From Halictus rubicundus (lineage: Eukaryota; Arthropoda; Insecta; Hymenoptera; Halictidae): a DNA stretch of 64,000 nucleotides. Under the pieces are notes generated by a model that saw only the letters and a program-made list of their open reading frames with translations, made no database searches and had not been told where the DNA came from. Where the stretch lies: the NCBI RefSeq assembly GCF_050948215.1, contig NW_027489042.1, positions 62,001 through 126,000 of the forward strand, in the 5' to 3' direction. Shown piece after piece: positions 1-9,868 of the stretch (positions within the stretch are counted from its first letter, which is position 1; every line of letters starts with the position of its first letter). A program made the translations under genes and the position numbers.

Positions 1-332
1 GACGTCGGTGGGATCAGGGATGTATCGCACGGAGATGGGTGTCAGCTTCCACGGAATATCGGCTGGATTTTCCACCCTGATGTTGATTCTGGCCGCTCCG
101 CTGAGTTTGGTGTCACTCAGAATTCGGCAGCGCACCTTCCTGGCAACGGCAGCAGCGAAGACAGCTTCAAGATGTGAATTCACCGCATCGGTGTCGAATG
201 GGTTTAATGTGCACGTGTCACCGCGTGGTTGGTGACAGTTTCTAACTGCGATTCTAAAGATTTCAAAATTCTCGCGGCGCGTGCTAGTTTAGCTAGCTGA
301 GCCTTCCTTCCGGCGCGTCTAGTGCGTCTCAT
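1..332 (-). pseudogene. LTR-encoded Arg-rich small protein, frameshifted copy (A1 3' LTR)
   Basis: Same ORF as the intact 133-codon copy at 9376-9777. The start codon is at 332 and the Arg-rich N-terminus is intact. One base is missing from a C run at about 222 (CACCGCG here, CACCCGCG in the 5' LTR), which breaks the frame after roughly 36 codons. The C-terminal part is cut by the window start. As this is the 3' LTR copy, the break would matter only if the LTR served as a template for a new 5' LTR. Confidence 0.85.
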
Positions 333-1625
333 TTGCGGGAAGATAATTAAGTGACGGTACGCTAATATTTAGTTTATTTCGCGGATAAATTCTAATAAAT
401 CACTCAACTTTCACTAGAAGTCAGTTGTCGGAGCGGATCAAGTCCGATCTCTCGTGGCAACCTTCTAATAGTGACAGGTGAGGACAACTTTCTAACACTT
501 CGTCTTTGTTCACAGGTTTCCCGTCGGAGCGGATCAAGTCCTGTCTCTCGGGACGGTTCACGCTGGCTCAACGACGAATATTTTATTAAAACATGAACAC
601 AACTGAATTTAATTCACTACACGAGCACCGTTGGATTGTAGGATGATGAAAAGGGTTTTAAACGAAATAAAGGGTAGCACTGTTAACTAATGGAATATAT
701 TCTGAGTACTAATTACAACTTTGAATATTAATGTATAATACATAATGCCTCTAGATGAGAGGGCTTGTCTATTCGAAGGCTCGCGTACACGACTGAGTTC
801 ATCTCGACTGAACTCAACTGTTCTCTAACTCGACCGTTCCCGTGTGGCTCCCGACTCGACTAGACTCTTTAGCTCGACCGTTCCCGTGTGGCTCCCGAAC
901 TGAAGTGAGTGGAGTCTGTGCTCGCTGTCGGAACGTAAGCGTCGGAGAAGGAGACGCGAAAAGTGGGGAGCCAATCAGCGAAGACTGGTCCCACCGTTGA
1001 GCAGACCGCCGCGTCAGCAGTACGTGCTTCGATAAGTGCACGTGCACAGCTCGGTCTTGGCTTGCCGCGCGTGCCTTATCTTTGTCGACGCAGTATCGGT
1101 GGTCCGAGGCTACCTCGGCCCCTTATCTCTGCTGATGCTGCGTTCTCGGAATTGTACGTGCTTCGATAAGTGCACGTGCACGGCTCGGTCTTGGCTATGT
1201 CGCGCGTGCCTTATCTCTGCTGGCGCTGCGTTCTCGGAATTGCCATTGGCGTATGCACGCTGAATTTTACATGTTTCATTGGCGTACGTACTAGAATATT
1301 CTAACAATATTGTTACATTAATTATTCTTGATTTTTACGTGTGCGTTGGGTGTTAGTGTGCTTATTAACTATGTGTTTGTGTTACAGAGTTCGTGTGCTT
1401 AATTTCTACGCTTATTATTTGATAATCGAGGTACGTACGATGCGCGTTTGTCGCGTTCTTTCTTACAATAATTATACTACGATTCCTATAGACAACTCTT
1501 CGCGGCATTCACTCTTGCATTCATTTTATATTAATTAAATTAGTTATTCGCATTAATTATATGATAGTTTTATTCTAGGTTTGATGGTTCTAAATCAAAC
1601 GTCGGAGGTTACGACCGACGTCACA
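1..1625 (-). repeat. 3' LTR of A1 (cut by window start)
   Basis: Matches the 5' LTR of A1 starting at 9445, with a few indels. The LTR begins (element sense) with TGTGACGTCGGTCG at 1625; in A2 the intact LTR is 1921 bp, so about 300 bp are missing here. From its start it holds an A/T-rich U3, a G/C-rich part with ~36-bp repeats (about 780-900), an AATAAA-like signal near 590, two leader hairpins (cores at 523-541 and 427-445) and the LTR ORF. Confidence 0.95.
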
Positions 1626-1636
1626 CCTCCATCCCT
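1626..1636 (-). other. Polypurine tract of A1
   Basis: AGGGATGGAGG in element sense, directly before the 3' LTR: the usual site of plus-strand DNA priming. Just upstream, two GAAATTTC palindromes flank CCCTCCAG, an arrangement shared with B, A2 and C. Confidence 0.8.
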
Positions 1637-1739
1637 AGGGGAGAAATTTCCTGGAGGGAAATTTCTAGAGCGGGGCCACTGGGGTGAATGGGGGTGGGCC
1701 GTATTTCTTCGGTGAGTAGGGTTTGGGTTAGGATTTTTC

Positions 1740-1910
1740 CTCTTCTTTCTTCTTTAGGGAGGGCTGTGGTTTGGGGTTTTTCTTCTTTCTTCCTTCTTTT
1801 GGGAGGGCTGTGGTTTGGGGTTTTCTTCTTCTTTCTTGTTTTGGTAGGGCTGTGGTTTGGGGTTTCCTTCTTCTCTCTTGTTTTGGGAGGGCTGTGGTTT
1901 GGGCTTTATG
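1740..1910 (-). repeat. ~40-bp tandem repeats in A1 3' noncoding region
   Basis: About four copies of a unit containing GGGAGGGCTGTGGTTTGGGG on the plus strand (C/A-rich in element sense). The same array is in B (about 18253-18420) and A2 (about 53180-53340) with different spacer lengths. The region 1911-2142 is A/T-rich with no gene that I can see. Confidence 0.8.
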
Positions 1911-2142
1911 TTCGCATATTCTTATTACTAGTTGTTCGTGTTACAATGTGTGTGTACTTATAATCGCTCGCGTTTATATCCTAAGTGTTTGTGTTACAAT
2001 GTGTGTGTACTTATAATTATTCGCGTTTATATGTTTATTGTATTATATATGTATATTCTTTCTAAATATTATTTCGGTTAATATATTTCGATTATATGCT
2101 TACATGTTGTATATATATTTTGATTGAATATATTTCTAAGTA

Positions 2143-2211
2143 TTATTTTGGAAGTAATGTATCTGGATTTACTTTCCGATAGATCGGGTGCGTATAAACG
2201 TAATCCTTCAT
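2143..2211 (-). CDS. 22-codon relic of the envelope C-terminus (A1)
   Basis: A short ORF whose start overlaps the stop of the upstream 131-codon ORF as ATGA. Apart from the first two codons it encodes the same C-terminal tail as the envelope of B (shared motif HPIYRKVNPDTLLPK; homologous tail HPVFRRLNPE in C). A-type elements have no other env sequence, so this is either what remained after env loss or the border of a 3' end shared by the two element types. The ATGA overlap would suit termination-reinitiation. A2 has the same ORF with one residue change. Whether the peptide is made is unknown. Confidence 0.6.
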   Translation of the reverse strand: MKDYVYTHPIYRKVNPDTLLPK

Positions 2212-2603
2212 TCGTCCGGTTCTGAGTCACTAGACTCAGAGTCTGTTGCTATCTCTCGTTGGTGACGGTTTTGTCGAAGCAATTTAATCTTATACTTTTC
2301 TTCCCTTAATAGAACTGTCCAATATGCCACCTCGTAGCTACATTTCTTACATTCCATTATCGGGTTTTCGGTACATATTTTCGTTCCGCATTTGTCACAT
2401 TTGTTTTTCATGTATTTTTGTTCTACATGAATATGAAAGATCTCTAAGTTTTTATATTGCCGGCTACATTCCTCGCATAGTTCCAATCCGTCGTCGGTTG
2501 CGAATATTTTTCCTTTATAGCAGGATCCTCCGTCAAATTTTCTCATGTAGTTCCAAACTTTCAGCGATAGAGATCTTCCTCTCGGGGTATAGTTGAGACA
2601 CAT
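2208..2603 (-). CDS. 131-codon Cys-rich zinc-binding-like accessory ORF (A1)
   Basis: Not recognised as a named family. It occupies the place of env, 120 nt after pol. There is a single Cys near residue 29, then CEEC at about 44-47, HIH near 57-59, CDKC near 69-72, a lone C near 76 and CKKC near 85-88: the spacing of one or two zinc-ribbon or treble-clef sites. The C-terminus is basic, then acidic and Ser-rich (SDSESSDSEPDE-like). No signal peptide or membrane segment is visible, so it is not an envelope. A2 differs by about one residue. It would need a spliced or reinitiated mRNA. A nucleic-acid-binding accessory role is only inference. Confidence 0.7.
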   Translation of the reverse strand: MCLNYTPRGRSLSLKVWNYMRKFDGGSCYKGKIFATDDGLELCEECSRQYKNLEIFHIHVEQKYMKNKCDKCGTKICTENPIMECKKCSYEVAYWTVLLREEKYKIKLLRQNRHQREIATDSESSDSEPDE

Positions 2604-2723
2604 GGTGATTGCTATTGTTTCTTGCTGGATGGCTACTCAACGACTGGTGCTTGTTCGGTCAGTCTTCAATTTATATAGTGAGTTCCGTTGGAAGGGGGGG
2701 GGGGGTTTCTTATCAGTGATTCT

Positions 2724-5700
2724 CTACTGACGATGCAGATTTTGTGTAGGGACACTGGGCGCCCGTTTCAATTTGTTAGCGTGGACAATTTTGTAATGAC
2801 CTCCTATTTTGATTTTTATATTATTGCTTGGGAGAGCTTCCAGTACCTCATGGGGTCCAGTATATTGCGCGTCGAACTTCCCTTTTCGCGGTTCTTTTAA
2901 TAAGTAAACCTTTTCGCCTGGAACAAACTCTTTAATGTTTAGTCTCCTATCATAATACCCTTTTGAGCGTATTTTCGCTTGATTCAAGTTTTCTCGCGCT
3001 TTGGCTTGTATTTCGGCCGTCCTTCTTTGCAGCTCTTGAAGGTATGCTGTATACGATTCGTCTCCTACCTCGTAAAGATACGTATCGGCGGTAGGGACGC
3101 GGATTAGTGAGCCGAATACCAATTCATGTGGCGTAAAGTTTGTACCTTCATGTACGCTCGAGTTATAACTTAGTATTGCCATATTTATCCATCTGTTCCA
3201 GTCGTTTTTGTTTACGAATTGTTTCAAATATTCGGTTAGAACGTGGTGTGATCGTTCTATAGAGCCATTGCTTTGTGGGTGAAATGCGGTTGTTTGGAAC
3301 TTCGCGATTTTAAATCGTCTCGCTATTGCTTTCATCAGGGAGCTCGTGAAGTTGGTTCCCTGATCGGTTAATATAGCTTTGGGTGCGCCGAATCGACAAA
3401 TTAAATGCTCCACAAAGGCGTCAGCGGTGTCTATTGCGCTTGTTGATTTTAAAGGTACAGCTATTGAATATTTAGTGAGGAGATCTTGCATTGTTAAAAT
3501 GTAGGTATGGCCTTCTCTTGTTATTGGAAGAGGTCCTATTATGTCCAGGGATACTTTATCGAACGCCCTGCCAGGTGTATCGGTTAGTGTCATTGGGAGA
3601 CGCGTTTTTACACGCGTCAGTTTATTCAATTGACAACTCTGGCAGTTGTTAATGTACTTTGTAATGTCCGCTTTCATGGTTTTCCAGTAATATTTTTCCC
3701 GTATCCTTTTGTACGTTTTCGTGATGCCTTTATGTCCTGCATAAGGCGATACGTGATTCTCGGTTATGATTTCCCATCTGCGATCCTCGGCAGGTGTTTG
3801 TACTTCATTTGAGCACAAGAATATCCGCACTGAGGTTTCAGAGAAGATATCTAGGAGTATTCTTTGTATGTAACCCCATGGCAGATTATCTAGGAATGTT
3901 TTTGAGATCGAAAAGGATTCGAGCTGGAGTTCCATTACGGCGTCGTATAATGCGCGCAAGGTCTCTTTGACACCGTCTGTGGTAGTTTCATGGAGCGGTG
4001 TTTCTTTTATCGGCAGCTGCAATATTTTGTAGTTACCAATATTACTGACTTTGACCCTGTGCAACATTAGGTCTTGGGGTATTAACTTCCCCTGTCGATA
4101 CAGGTCTGCTGCTCCTGGGTCGACGGGTCTACCATCTAGGGTGCAGAAACAGACGAGATTATCCTGTCTCATGATTAGCCTATCCCTCAAATGGTTAACG
4201 GTGAGGGTCTGTCGTGGCGAAACGCTTCCTCTCAGCATTTCTCCCTCAGGGTTCACCGCTTGTTCTTCCTCTTCTTCCTCTGTCAAGTCTTCTCGAGAGC
4301 TCGAGTCCTCGTCGCCGTCCAATATGTAGTTATTGGAATTATACGGGGAGAAGGTGAGGGGTTGAAGGCCCAGGTTTATCAAGTCGTTATCGACCTCTGA
4401 TTCCTCGTGATCTTGCTCTGAAGGTGGCAAGGGGGAGAGGGACGGAGTATCGTCGCTTGATAATGTTGTGGGATCTCCGCGCGGCGGTGCCGGCGTGTCT
4501 GGTCGCCCTGTTGGGGAGAGCCGGGAAGTTTGAGAATCTACTGACTCGTTCCTGATTCGATGATCAGGGGTATCTTCATCATCATGACCTTCTGTATTCG
4601 AGGATGATGACGTTGAATCAAATTTTGTTTGCCATCTGGCGGTTCGTTTAACTTCCTCGGGGGACGTCATGTTTTTTCGTGTAGATCCAGTATTTAGTGG
4701 TAAAGCCACTGGGTTTCTTGATAACGCGTCCGCGTTCGAATTTGCCTTGCCTGGTTTGTATACAATCTTGTATTCGTATTCGGCCAATTTTAGCCTCCAG
4801 CGCAAGAGACGGGACGTTGGGTCCTTCACCGAGTTCATCCAGACCAGGGGTCGATGGTCTGTAATTAAGGTAAATTTCCGCCCGTATACGTATGGTCGAA
4901 AATATTGGACCGCGAAGACTATGGCCAAACATTCTTTTTCTATCGTAGAATAGTTGAGCTCGGCTCCATGTAATATTCTGGATATGTAAGCTATTGGCTT
5001 ATCTTTACCGATTTCTCCCTGACTGAGGACTGCCCCCACGGCGTATCCGGACGCGTCGCAGGTTATATTGAATGGCTTATTGAAGTCAGGGTATTGTAAT
5101 ACCGGCTCTTTACATAAAGCATTTCGCAATGTTTCGAAGGCTCTCTCTTGGTCGGGTCCCCATGTAAATTTGGCGTTCTTAGTAAGAAGCTTGGTTAGAG
5201 GTTTGGAAATATGTGCGAATTTGTCTATAAATTTTCGGTAATAACCGGCTAAGCCTAAAAATTCACGTATGTTTTTGGCCGTTTTCGGTTTAGGGAATTC
5301 CTGTACGGCTTTTACTTTCGCGGAACTTGGTCGGACTCCATCCTCGCCTATCTGATGACCCAGATACATTACTTCGTGGTGCAAAAATCCGCATTTAGAC
5401 GGTTGTAGTTTTAAATTCGCCTGTCTTAATCTGAGCGCTAATTTATTGAATTTTGCGCGATGTTCGTCCAGAGACCGTGCATATATTACTATATCATCGA
5501 GGTAAACGAACAGTTCATTGCCCTGCAGGCCGCTAAGTATGTTATCCATTAGTCTCTGGAATGTCGCAGGCGCATTTTTCAATCCGAAGGGCATCCTATT
5601 GTACTGGTAGTGGCCAAAAGGAGTCGAAAACGCAGTTTTAGCTGCGTCCTCCTTTTCCATACCTATTTGGTGGAACCCGCTGGCCAGGTCGAATACGCTA

Positions 5701-7385
5701 AAGTATTTCGAACTGCCCAATTGATCTAATATTTCATTTATACTTGGGAGGGGGTACGCGTCCGCCACTGACTTTTCATTTAAAGCGCGATAATCTATCA
5801 CCATACGCCATTTCTTATTTCCTTGTTCGTCGGGTTTTTTCGGTACTATCCATAAAGGCGAGTTATATGGGGAGTTCGATGGTACGACTATGTCATTTTC
5901 GAGTAACTCACGCATTTGTTTGTCGATTTCTTCCTTATGTATCGGCGGGTATCGATACTGTTTTGTGTGGACCGGCATATCGTCGGTCGTGGGGATTTTA
6001 TGCGTGACTGCATTTGTTCGGCCTAAACGATCGCCGGGGAGGTGGAAGAGATCATGGTTTTCTCCTATTAATTTCTTGACATGATCCGCCTCTTCTGGTG
6101 TGAGGTGTTCAGTATGAATTACGTTAATTATCTCTTCAATTCGTGACTTAATACTTTGTTCGTTAATAATGAAAGATTTCCCTTTCTTTACAGGATTAGC
6201 TCTCGGGATGGACGCACGAAGGATCTCAGTGTTTTCACTGGGGGTTGGTTCAGAATGAAACGTGGTACAGATCTCCTCGATTTCTTCCACCTCTAACGCA
6301 GGGAGGGAGAAGTTTGCCGCTTTGGATGATGCGTTTACGCACCGTAGGATCGCTATCCCGTTTCGATTTGTGACGACACAGTCGCCTAGGTATACATTTT
6401 CGCTTATTTCTGTGCGTTTTATATAGCCTACATCGGCTCCGTAGCATCTTATCGCAATGCATACACTCGTTCGGGCTTCAATGGCGTGTTCGATTTGGTT
6501 TATGAAAGGAATTTTTACATTGTCCTTCGCGATTTGTTCCGACTTAAAATCTATGACTGCCCCTTCTCGGAAGAAAGGAGCTCCTAGTAACCCGTCTATA
6601 TTTTGGGGTATACCGTTTGGTACTAAGTGGAACTTTGTCGGGACATTGCAAACGTCGATCGCTAACGTACCGGAGGAGAGTTCATAGGCGTCTCCGAAAC
6701 CATGAATAAGAATCTGTTCGTCTTTATTTATTTCTGCGCTAGATTTGACGCACGACGGTTTAACAAGGTTAATTTCCGATCCCGTGTCTATCAACAATTC
6801 GCACTCCCTATTTAATTGAGGGGCATTTAACTTTATCCTCGCGGTAGGTGTATTCGAACCGATATTAACTGACGAGACTTGGGCCTGTTCGTACCGTGTT
6901 AATTTTCCTTCGGCTGAATCACGTTTTTCCGTTATGAGAACTTCATTTTTGTCTTTTAACGCTTGATTATGCGCTTTAGGTTTCACGGGTGCGGCACGAC
7001 GCTTTCCTTGTTCGATTTCTTCCGCGTTCCTTTGTGAGTTTAATAGCGGTAGTGTAATATTCTTGTACACGATTTGTTGCTTTTCGACTGAGAGTTCTAC
7101 TTTATTATTAAAGAATGGGGAGCCAAGTATCCCGTCTAAGTTTAGCGGAAAGTGGTTTGGAACTATATGAAATACTGTCGGAATACAGTTCGCTAAATCT
7201 ACTTTAACTTGCCCGAGAGTCATGATGGCACCCTCGGATACTCCTTGTATTTCAATTTCCTTTTCCTTAACTATTTCGGTTCCGGGCTTTAGGCTATTTT
7301 CTCGTAATATATTTATTTCAAGGTCTGAATTTATTAGAAATTCGCGCTTCCCTACTAACTGGGGTGCAGAAGTTATTACGCGCAA
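2724..7385 (-). CDS. pol: Pol: dead protease copy, protease, RT, RNase H, macro-like domain, integrase (A1)
   Basis: 1553 codons from the first Met, but the frame is open further upstream and is entered by -1 frameshifting from gag. Order by residue: a protease-like copy at 1-110 with NSD in place of the catalytic triad (19-21); active protease with DTG at 200-202; RT about 475-700 with YLDD at 628-631; RNase H about 740-890 (CDASG near 776, TDHRPL near 842); an acidic Ser/Pro-rich linker about 895-1060; a domain at about 1065-1205 that resembles a macro fold; integrase zinc finger H1211/H1218/C1248/C1251; core D1281, D1341, E1377 (DD35E); and a GPY/F-like C-terminus near 1508. All catalytic residues are present. 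It makes the DNA copy and inserts it in the nucleus. Confidence 0.95.
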   Translation of the reverse strand: MRVITSAPQLVGKREFLINSDLEINILRENSLKPGTEIVKEKEIEIQGVSEGAIMTLGQVKVDLANCIPTVFHIVPNHFPLNLDGILGSPFFNNKVELSVEKQQIVYKNITLPLLNSQRNAEEIEQGKRRAAPVKPKAHNQALKDKNEVLITEKRDSAEGKLTRYEQAQVSSVNIGSNTPTARIKLNAPQLNRECELLIDTGSEINLVKPSCVKSSAEINKDEQILIHGFGDAYELSSGTLAIDVCNVPTKFHLVPNGIPQNIDGLLGAPFFREGAVIDFKSEQIAKDNVKIPFINQIEHAIEARTSVCIAIRCYGADVGYIKRTEISENVYLGDCVVTNRNGIAILRCVNASSKAANFSLPALEVEEIEEICTTFHSEPTPSENTEILRASIPRANPVKKGKSFIINEQSIKSRIEEIINVIHTEHLTPEEADHVKKLIGENHDLFHLPGDRLGRTNAVTHKIPTTDDMPVHTKQYRYPPIHKEEIDKQMRELLENDIVVPSNSPYNSPLWIVPKKPDEQGNKKWRMVIDYRALNEKSVADAYPLPSINEILDQLGSSKYFSVFDLASGFHQIGMEKEDAAKTAFSTPFGHYQYNRMPFGLKNAPATFQRLMDNILSGLQGNELFVYLDDIVIYARSLDEHRAKFNKLALRLRQANLKLQPSKCGFLHHEVMYLGHQIGEDGVRPSSAKVKAVQEFPKPKTAKNIREFLGLAGYYRKFIDKFAHISKPLTKLLTKNAKFTWGPDQERAFETLRNALCKEPVLQYPDFNKPFNITCDASGYAVGAVLSQGEIGKDKPIAYISRILHGAELNYSTIEKECLAIVFAVQYFRPYVYGRKFTLITDHRPLVWMNSVKDPTSRLLRWRLKLAEYEYKIVYKPGKANSNADALSRNPVALPLNTGSTRKNMTSPEEVKRTARWQTKFDSTSSSSNTEGHDDEDTPDHRIRNESVDSQTSRLSPTGRPDTPAPPRGDPTTLSSDDTPSLSPLPPSEQDHEESEVDNDLINLGLQPLTFSPYNSNNYILDGDEDSSSREDLTEEEEEEQAVNPEGEMLRGSVSPRQTLTVNHLRDRLIMRQDNLVCFCTLDGRPVDPGAADLYRQGKLIPQDLMLHRVKVSNIGNYKILQLPIKETPLHETTTDGVKETLRALYDAVMELQLESFSISKTFLDNLPWGYIQRILLDIFSETSVRIFLCSNEVQTPAEDRRWEIITENHVSPYAGHKGITKTYKRIREKYYWKTMKADITKYINNCQSCQLNKLTRVKTRLPMTLTDTPGRAFDKVSLDIIGPLPITREGHTYILTMQDLLTKYSIAVPLKSTSAIDTADAFVEHLICRFGAPKAILTDQGTNFTSSLMKAIARRFKIAKFQTTAFHPQSNGSIERSHHVLTEYLKQFVNKNDWNRWINMAILSYNSSVHEGTNFTPHELVFGSLIRVPTADTYLYEVGDESYTAYLQELQRRTAEIQAKARENLNQAKIRSKGYYDRRLNIKEFVPGEKVYLLKEPRKGKFDAQYTGPHEVLEALPSNNIKIKIGGHYKIVHANKLKRAPSVPTQNLHRQ

Positions 7386-7522
7386 GATCGGTGCGTTTAA
7401 CGCAAGGTTAACGGTAGTGACTGGTTGTGGTTTTCGTCGACTATTGTTGTCGGTATTATTTTTCGAAATTTTTCGGGGGACGGTTGATCGTTGTTTTACC
7501 GCGTCGCTGTATGATAGTGAAT

Positions 7523-9004
7523 TTACTGGTGCGACGAGCTGGTTTCTGGTTTGCTCGTTTCTATTACTATATTTGTCAATTTCCTTTCTTTCGCGGCCTC
7601 CCTTCCCGGTTTGGTCGGGAGGCTTGCCTCGTTTCCCTGACCGTTTTCTGCCACGTATTGACGTTTCCTACACTCATGAATGTCATGTCCTTCGCGCTTA
7701 CAATATTGGCAAAATTTATTCGTCTCGGTGGGAAATTTCTCGCGGGACTCACGGTAAGAATGATATTCATTCTTTAGGAGTGGTTCTCGGAACGGCTTGT
7801 TTGCATCGTAATATCTACGTTGTGGTTCCGTGTAATCGCTATCGCGTTTCGGTTCTCGGTACGCGTTTTTGCTGAGCGGTTCGTGGTATCGTATATCTAG
7901 ATTACTGCGCCGGATGTCACGACGGGTATCGAATAAATTCTCTCGGCCGTCGCGCCAAGTGTCGCGACGGTTGTCAGTGAAATTTGCGCGTTTCGTTTCG
8001 CGGAATGTCCGGTCTCTGGTATCGTTCCAGGTATTTTGATGCACGGGTGGGTGATAATACTGATCTTGGAAATTCACGCGCTTGGTATATACGTTTTCTC
8101 GCGGGGTTCCTCTATCGCGTAATTTATCTTGTTCAAACAGTTTATAAGCCCTAATGGCGTCGTCATACAATACGTATAATGGGGAGGAAAAATGCACTCG
8201 TATTTCTAATCGTAGTTGTGGGATTAGACCTCTTATGAAACTTCTCGCGGTGAGGGTATTTACTTCCTCTATATCTACTTCCCATTCCGCGATATCGATA
8301 ATGGCAGTTCTAAGATCCTTCACACGACTTATGAAATTTATTATATGTTCGTTAGGAAATTGCTGTATGCTCGCGAGTTCTCCACGGTATTGTTCGACTG
8401 TTTTATATGGACATAATACTTCGCATAATCGTTTTGATAAATCGGAAATTGAATTGCACACGTGATCTTCTATAGCGAGATATGCGCGTCCACGGAGTTT
8501 GTTCTGAATTAATTTGACCAGTGTTCCTTCCGCGCTAGGAGGTACGACTTCTTTCGCTCTTTTGCATTCTCGGATAAATTGGAATACGGAGTGGTTATAT
8601 CCGTCAAATACGGGAATGAATTCTAAAGCTTGTCTGAGTGTAAATTCAGAAAGTTCGTTTACGTAAATTTTTTCTACGGGAGTCTTTTCCATAGTTTCTT
8701 CTGCGTAAGTTTTCTCTAAATTTTCTCCTACAGAAATTTTCTCTAGGGTTTCTTCTACAGGAATTTCTTCACGAGGTTCACGGCGTTCTAAACGTATTAA
8801 CTGTGGTTCATTTGCGGCCTCATGCCTGATTTGTTCTAATTCTTTGCGAATGTCTGACAATTCTAATTTATACATGCGAGTATAATCTTCGAAAGCCTTC
8901 TCTTGGGCTCTAATTTCGACTTCACGTGCATATAATTGTTTTTGAAGTTCGCATAACTCTTCCGCTGTCGGTGCGGGAACGTCTTTAGTTTGTGGGGAAG
9001 CCAT
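7523..9004 (-). CDS. gag: Gag structural polyprotein (A1)
   Basis: 493 codons. The first ATG after the primer site begins MASPQTKDVP. Residues 10-75 look like a coiled coil; 80-115 hold short Glu/Val-rich repeats with ETLEK-like units; about 125-300 match the Ty3/gypsy Gag core (for example LRGRAYLAIED and VEQYRGELA). The C-terminal third is Arg-rich and ends in one CCHC knuckle, CQYCKREGHDIHEC, near 431-444, which binds the RNA genome. It assembles the particle in the cytoplasm. Near-identical to the Gags of B and A2. A GGGAAAC slip site lies about 35 codons before the stop. Confidence 0.95.
   Translation of the reverse strand: MASPQTKDVPAPTAEELCELQKQLYAREVEIRAQEKAFEDYTRMYKLELSDIRKELEQIRHEAANEPQLIRLERREPREEIPVEETLEKISVGENLEKTYAEETMEKTPVEKIYVNELSEFTLRQALEFIPVFDGYNHSVFQFIRECKRAKEVVPPSAEGTLVKLIQNKLRGRAYLAIEDHVCNSISDLSKRLCEVLCPYKTVEQYRGELASIQQFPNEHIINFISRVKDLRTAIIDIAEWEVDIEEVNTLTARSFIRGLIPQLRLEIRVHFSSPLYVLYDDAIRAYKLFEQDKLRDRGTPRENVYTKRVNFQDQYYHPPVHQNTWNDTRDRTFRETKRANFTDNRRDTWRDGRENLFDTRRDIRRSNLDIRYHEPLSKNAYREPKRDSDYTEPQRRYYDANKPFREPLLKNEYHSYRESREKFPTETNKFCQYCKREGHDIHECRKRQYVAENGQGNEASLPTKPGREAAKERKLTNIVIETSKPETSSSHQ
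7596..7637 (-). promoter_or_regulatory. -1 ribosomal frameshift signal, gag to pol (A1)
   Basis: Slippery heptamer GGGAAAC (7631-7637), in the zero frame as G GGA AAC. A 7-nt spacer follows, then a hairpin with stem GCCTCCC/GGGAGGC (7617-7623 with 7596-7602). The -1 frame is open from here through the gag stop into pol. The same layout recurs in B, C, D, E2 and A2. Confidence 0.85.
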
Positions 9005-9104
9005 TATTATTTCTTAATTTGAATTACACGCGATTCTGAAGGTGAATTCGCGCCTCGGAAATTATCCTGTCAATGCTCGAAAACGCTCGAGTGACCGTCG
9101 TCTG

Positions 9105-9121
9105 TCCTACCGACTGCGCCA
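9105..9121 (-). other. Primer-binding site, tRNA-Ser (A1)
   Basis: TGGCGCAGTCGGTAGGA, complementary to the 3' end of insect tRNA-Ser including CCA. It starts 8 nt after the 5' LTR. Confidence 0.85.
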
Positions 9122-9375
9122 ATTTTATTTGTTACGTCCCGGTTCGGCGATTCGCGATTGCAGGGAAATCCGCGTTATCCCGGAAACGTATTAACTGTTT
9201 GACGGTCTTTGACCCAAATGGTACTTGCGCCCAAATCTGATCTGGACTCGAACAAATCGAACACGTCAAAGACTTCTTCCGAAAGCGAAAACGTTCACTC
9301 CGATCGCGTTGTTCACTGTAACCGCGACATTCACACACGCGCGTTTATGAAATATCTAGGTTTTGACTCACCGCT

Positions 9376-9777
9376 TTAGAGCGCTTGCCTTAATATTCTA
9401 TTTCTCCATGCCCAATAGCCGTCATAGCGTGGATCCTCAATCCAGACGTCGGTGGGATCAGGGATGTATCGCACGGAGATGGGTGTCAGCTTCCACGGAA
9501 TATCGGCTGGATTTTCCACCCTGATGTTGATTCTGGCCGCTCCGCTGAGTTTGGTGTCACTCAGAATTCGGCAGCGCACCTTCCTGGCAACGGCAGCAGC
9601 GAAGACAGCTTCAAGATGTGAATTCACCGCATCGGTGTCGAATGGGTTTAATGTGCACGTGTCACCCGCGTGGTTGGTGACAGTTTCTAACTGCGATTCT
9701 AAAGATTTCAAAATTCTCGCGGCGCGTGCTAGTTTAGCTAGCTGAGCCTTCCTTCCGGCGCGTCTAGTGCGTCTCAT
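9376..9777 (-). CDS. LTR-encoded Arg-rich small protein (A1 5' LTR)
   Basis: 133 codons, entirely inside the LTR, downstream of the AATAAA-like signal and therefore probably in U5. The N-terminus MRRTRRAGRK is strongly basic and is followed by an Ala/Leu/Lys helix-like stretch to about residue 30; a middle TNHAGD motif; and a C-terminal PWKL...IEDPRY...RNRIL segment. The same plan is found in LTRs of C (166 aa), F (120 aa), E (124 aa) and, decayed, D, although their DNA differs, so selection on the protein is likely. A splice-donor-like GTGAGT follows the stop (9366-9371). No match to a known family is recognised. An RNA-binding or nuclear-targeting role is inference from the basic N-terminus. 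Confidence 0.8.
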   Translation of the reverse strand: MRRTRRAGRKAQLAKLARAARILKSLESQLETVTNHAGDTCTLNPFDTDAVNSHLEAVFAAAVARKVRCRILSDTKLSGAARINIRVENPADIPWKLTPISVRYIPDPTDVWIEDPRYDGYWAWRNRILRQAL

Positions 9778-9868
9778 TTGCGGGAAGATAATTAAGTGAC
9801 GGTACGCTAATATTTAGTTTATTTCGCGGATAAATTCTAATAAATCACTCAACTTTCACTAGAAGTCA

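Noticed and set aside
8..235. Plus-strand ORF in the LTR (also at 9452, 51458, 60851)
   Set aside because: Antisense of the LTR ORF. The conserved features (basic start, DPRY end, donor site) are on the other strand.
2692..2705. 12-13-base G run as an internal polypurine tract
   Set aside because: The element is on the minus strand, where this is a C run; it cannot prime plus-strand synthesis.
7222..7875. 217-codon ORF on the plus strand across the A1 gag-pol junction (also in B and A2)
   Set aside because: Antisense to gag and pol, hydrophobic and Phe-rich as expected from the complement of this region. It recurs only because the elements are copies of each other.
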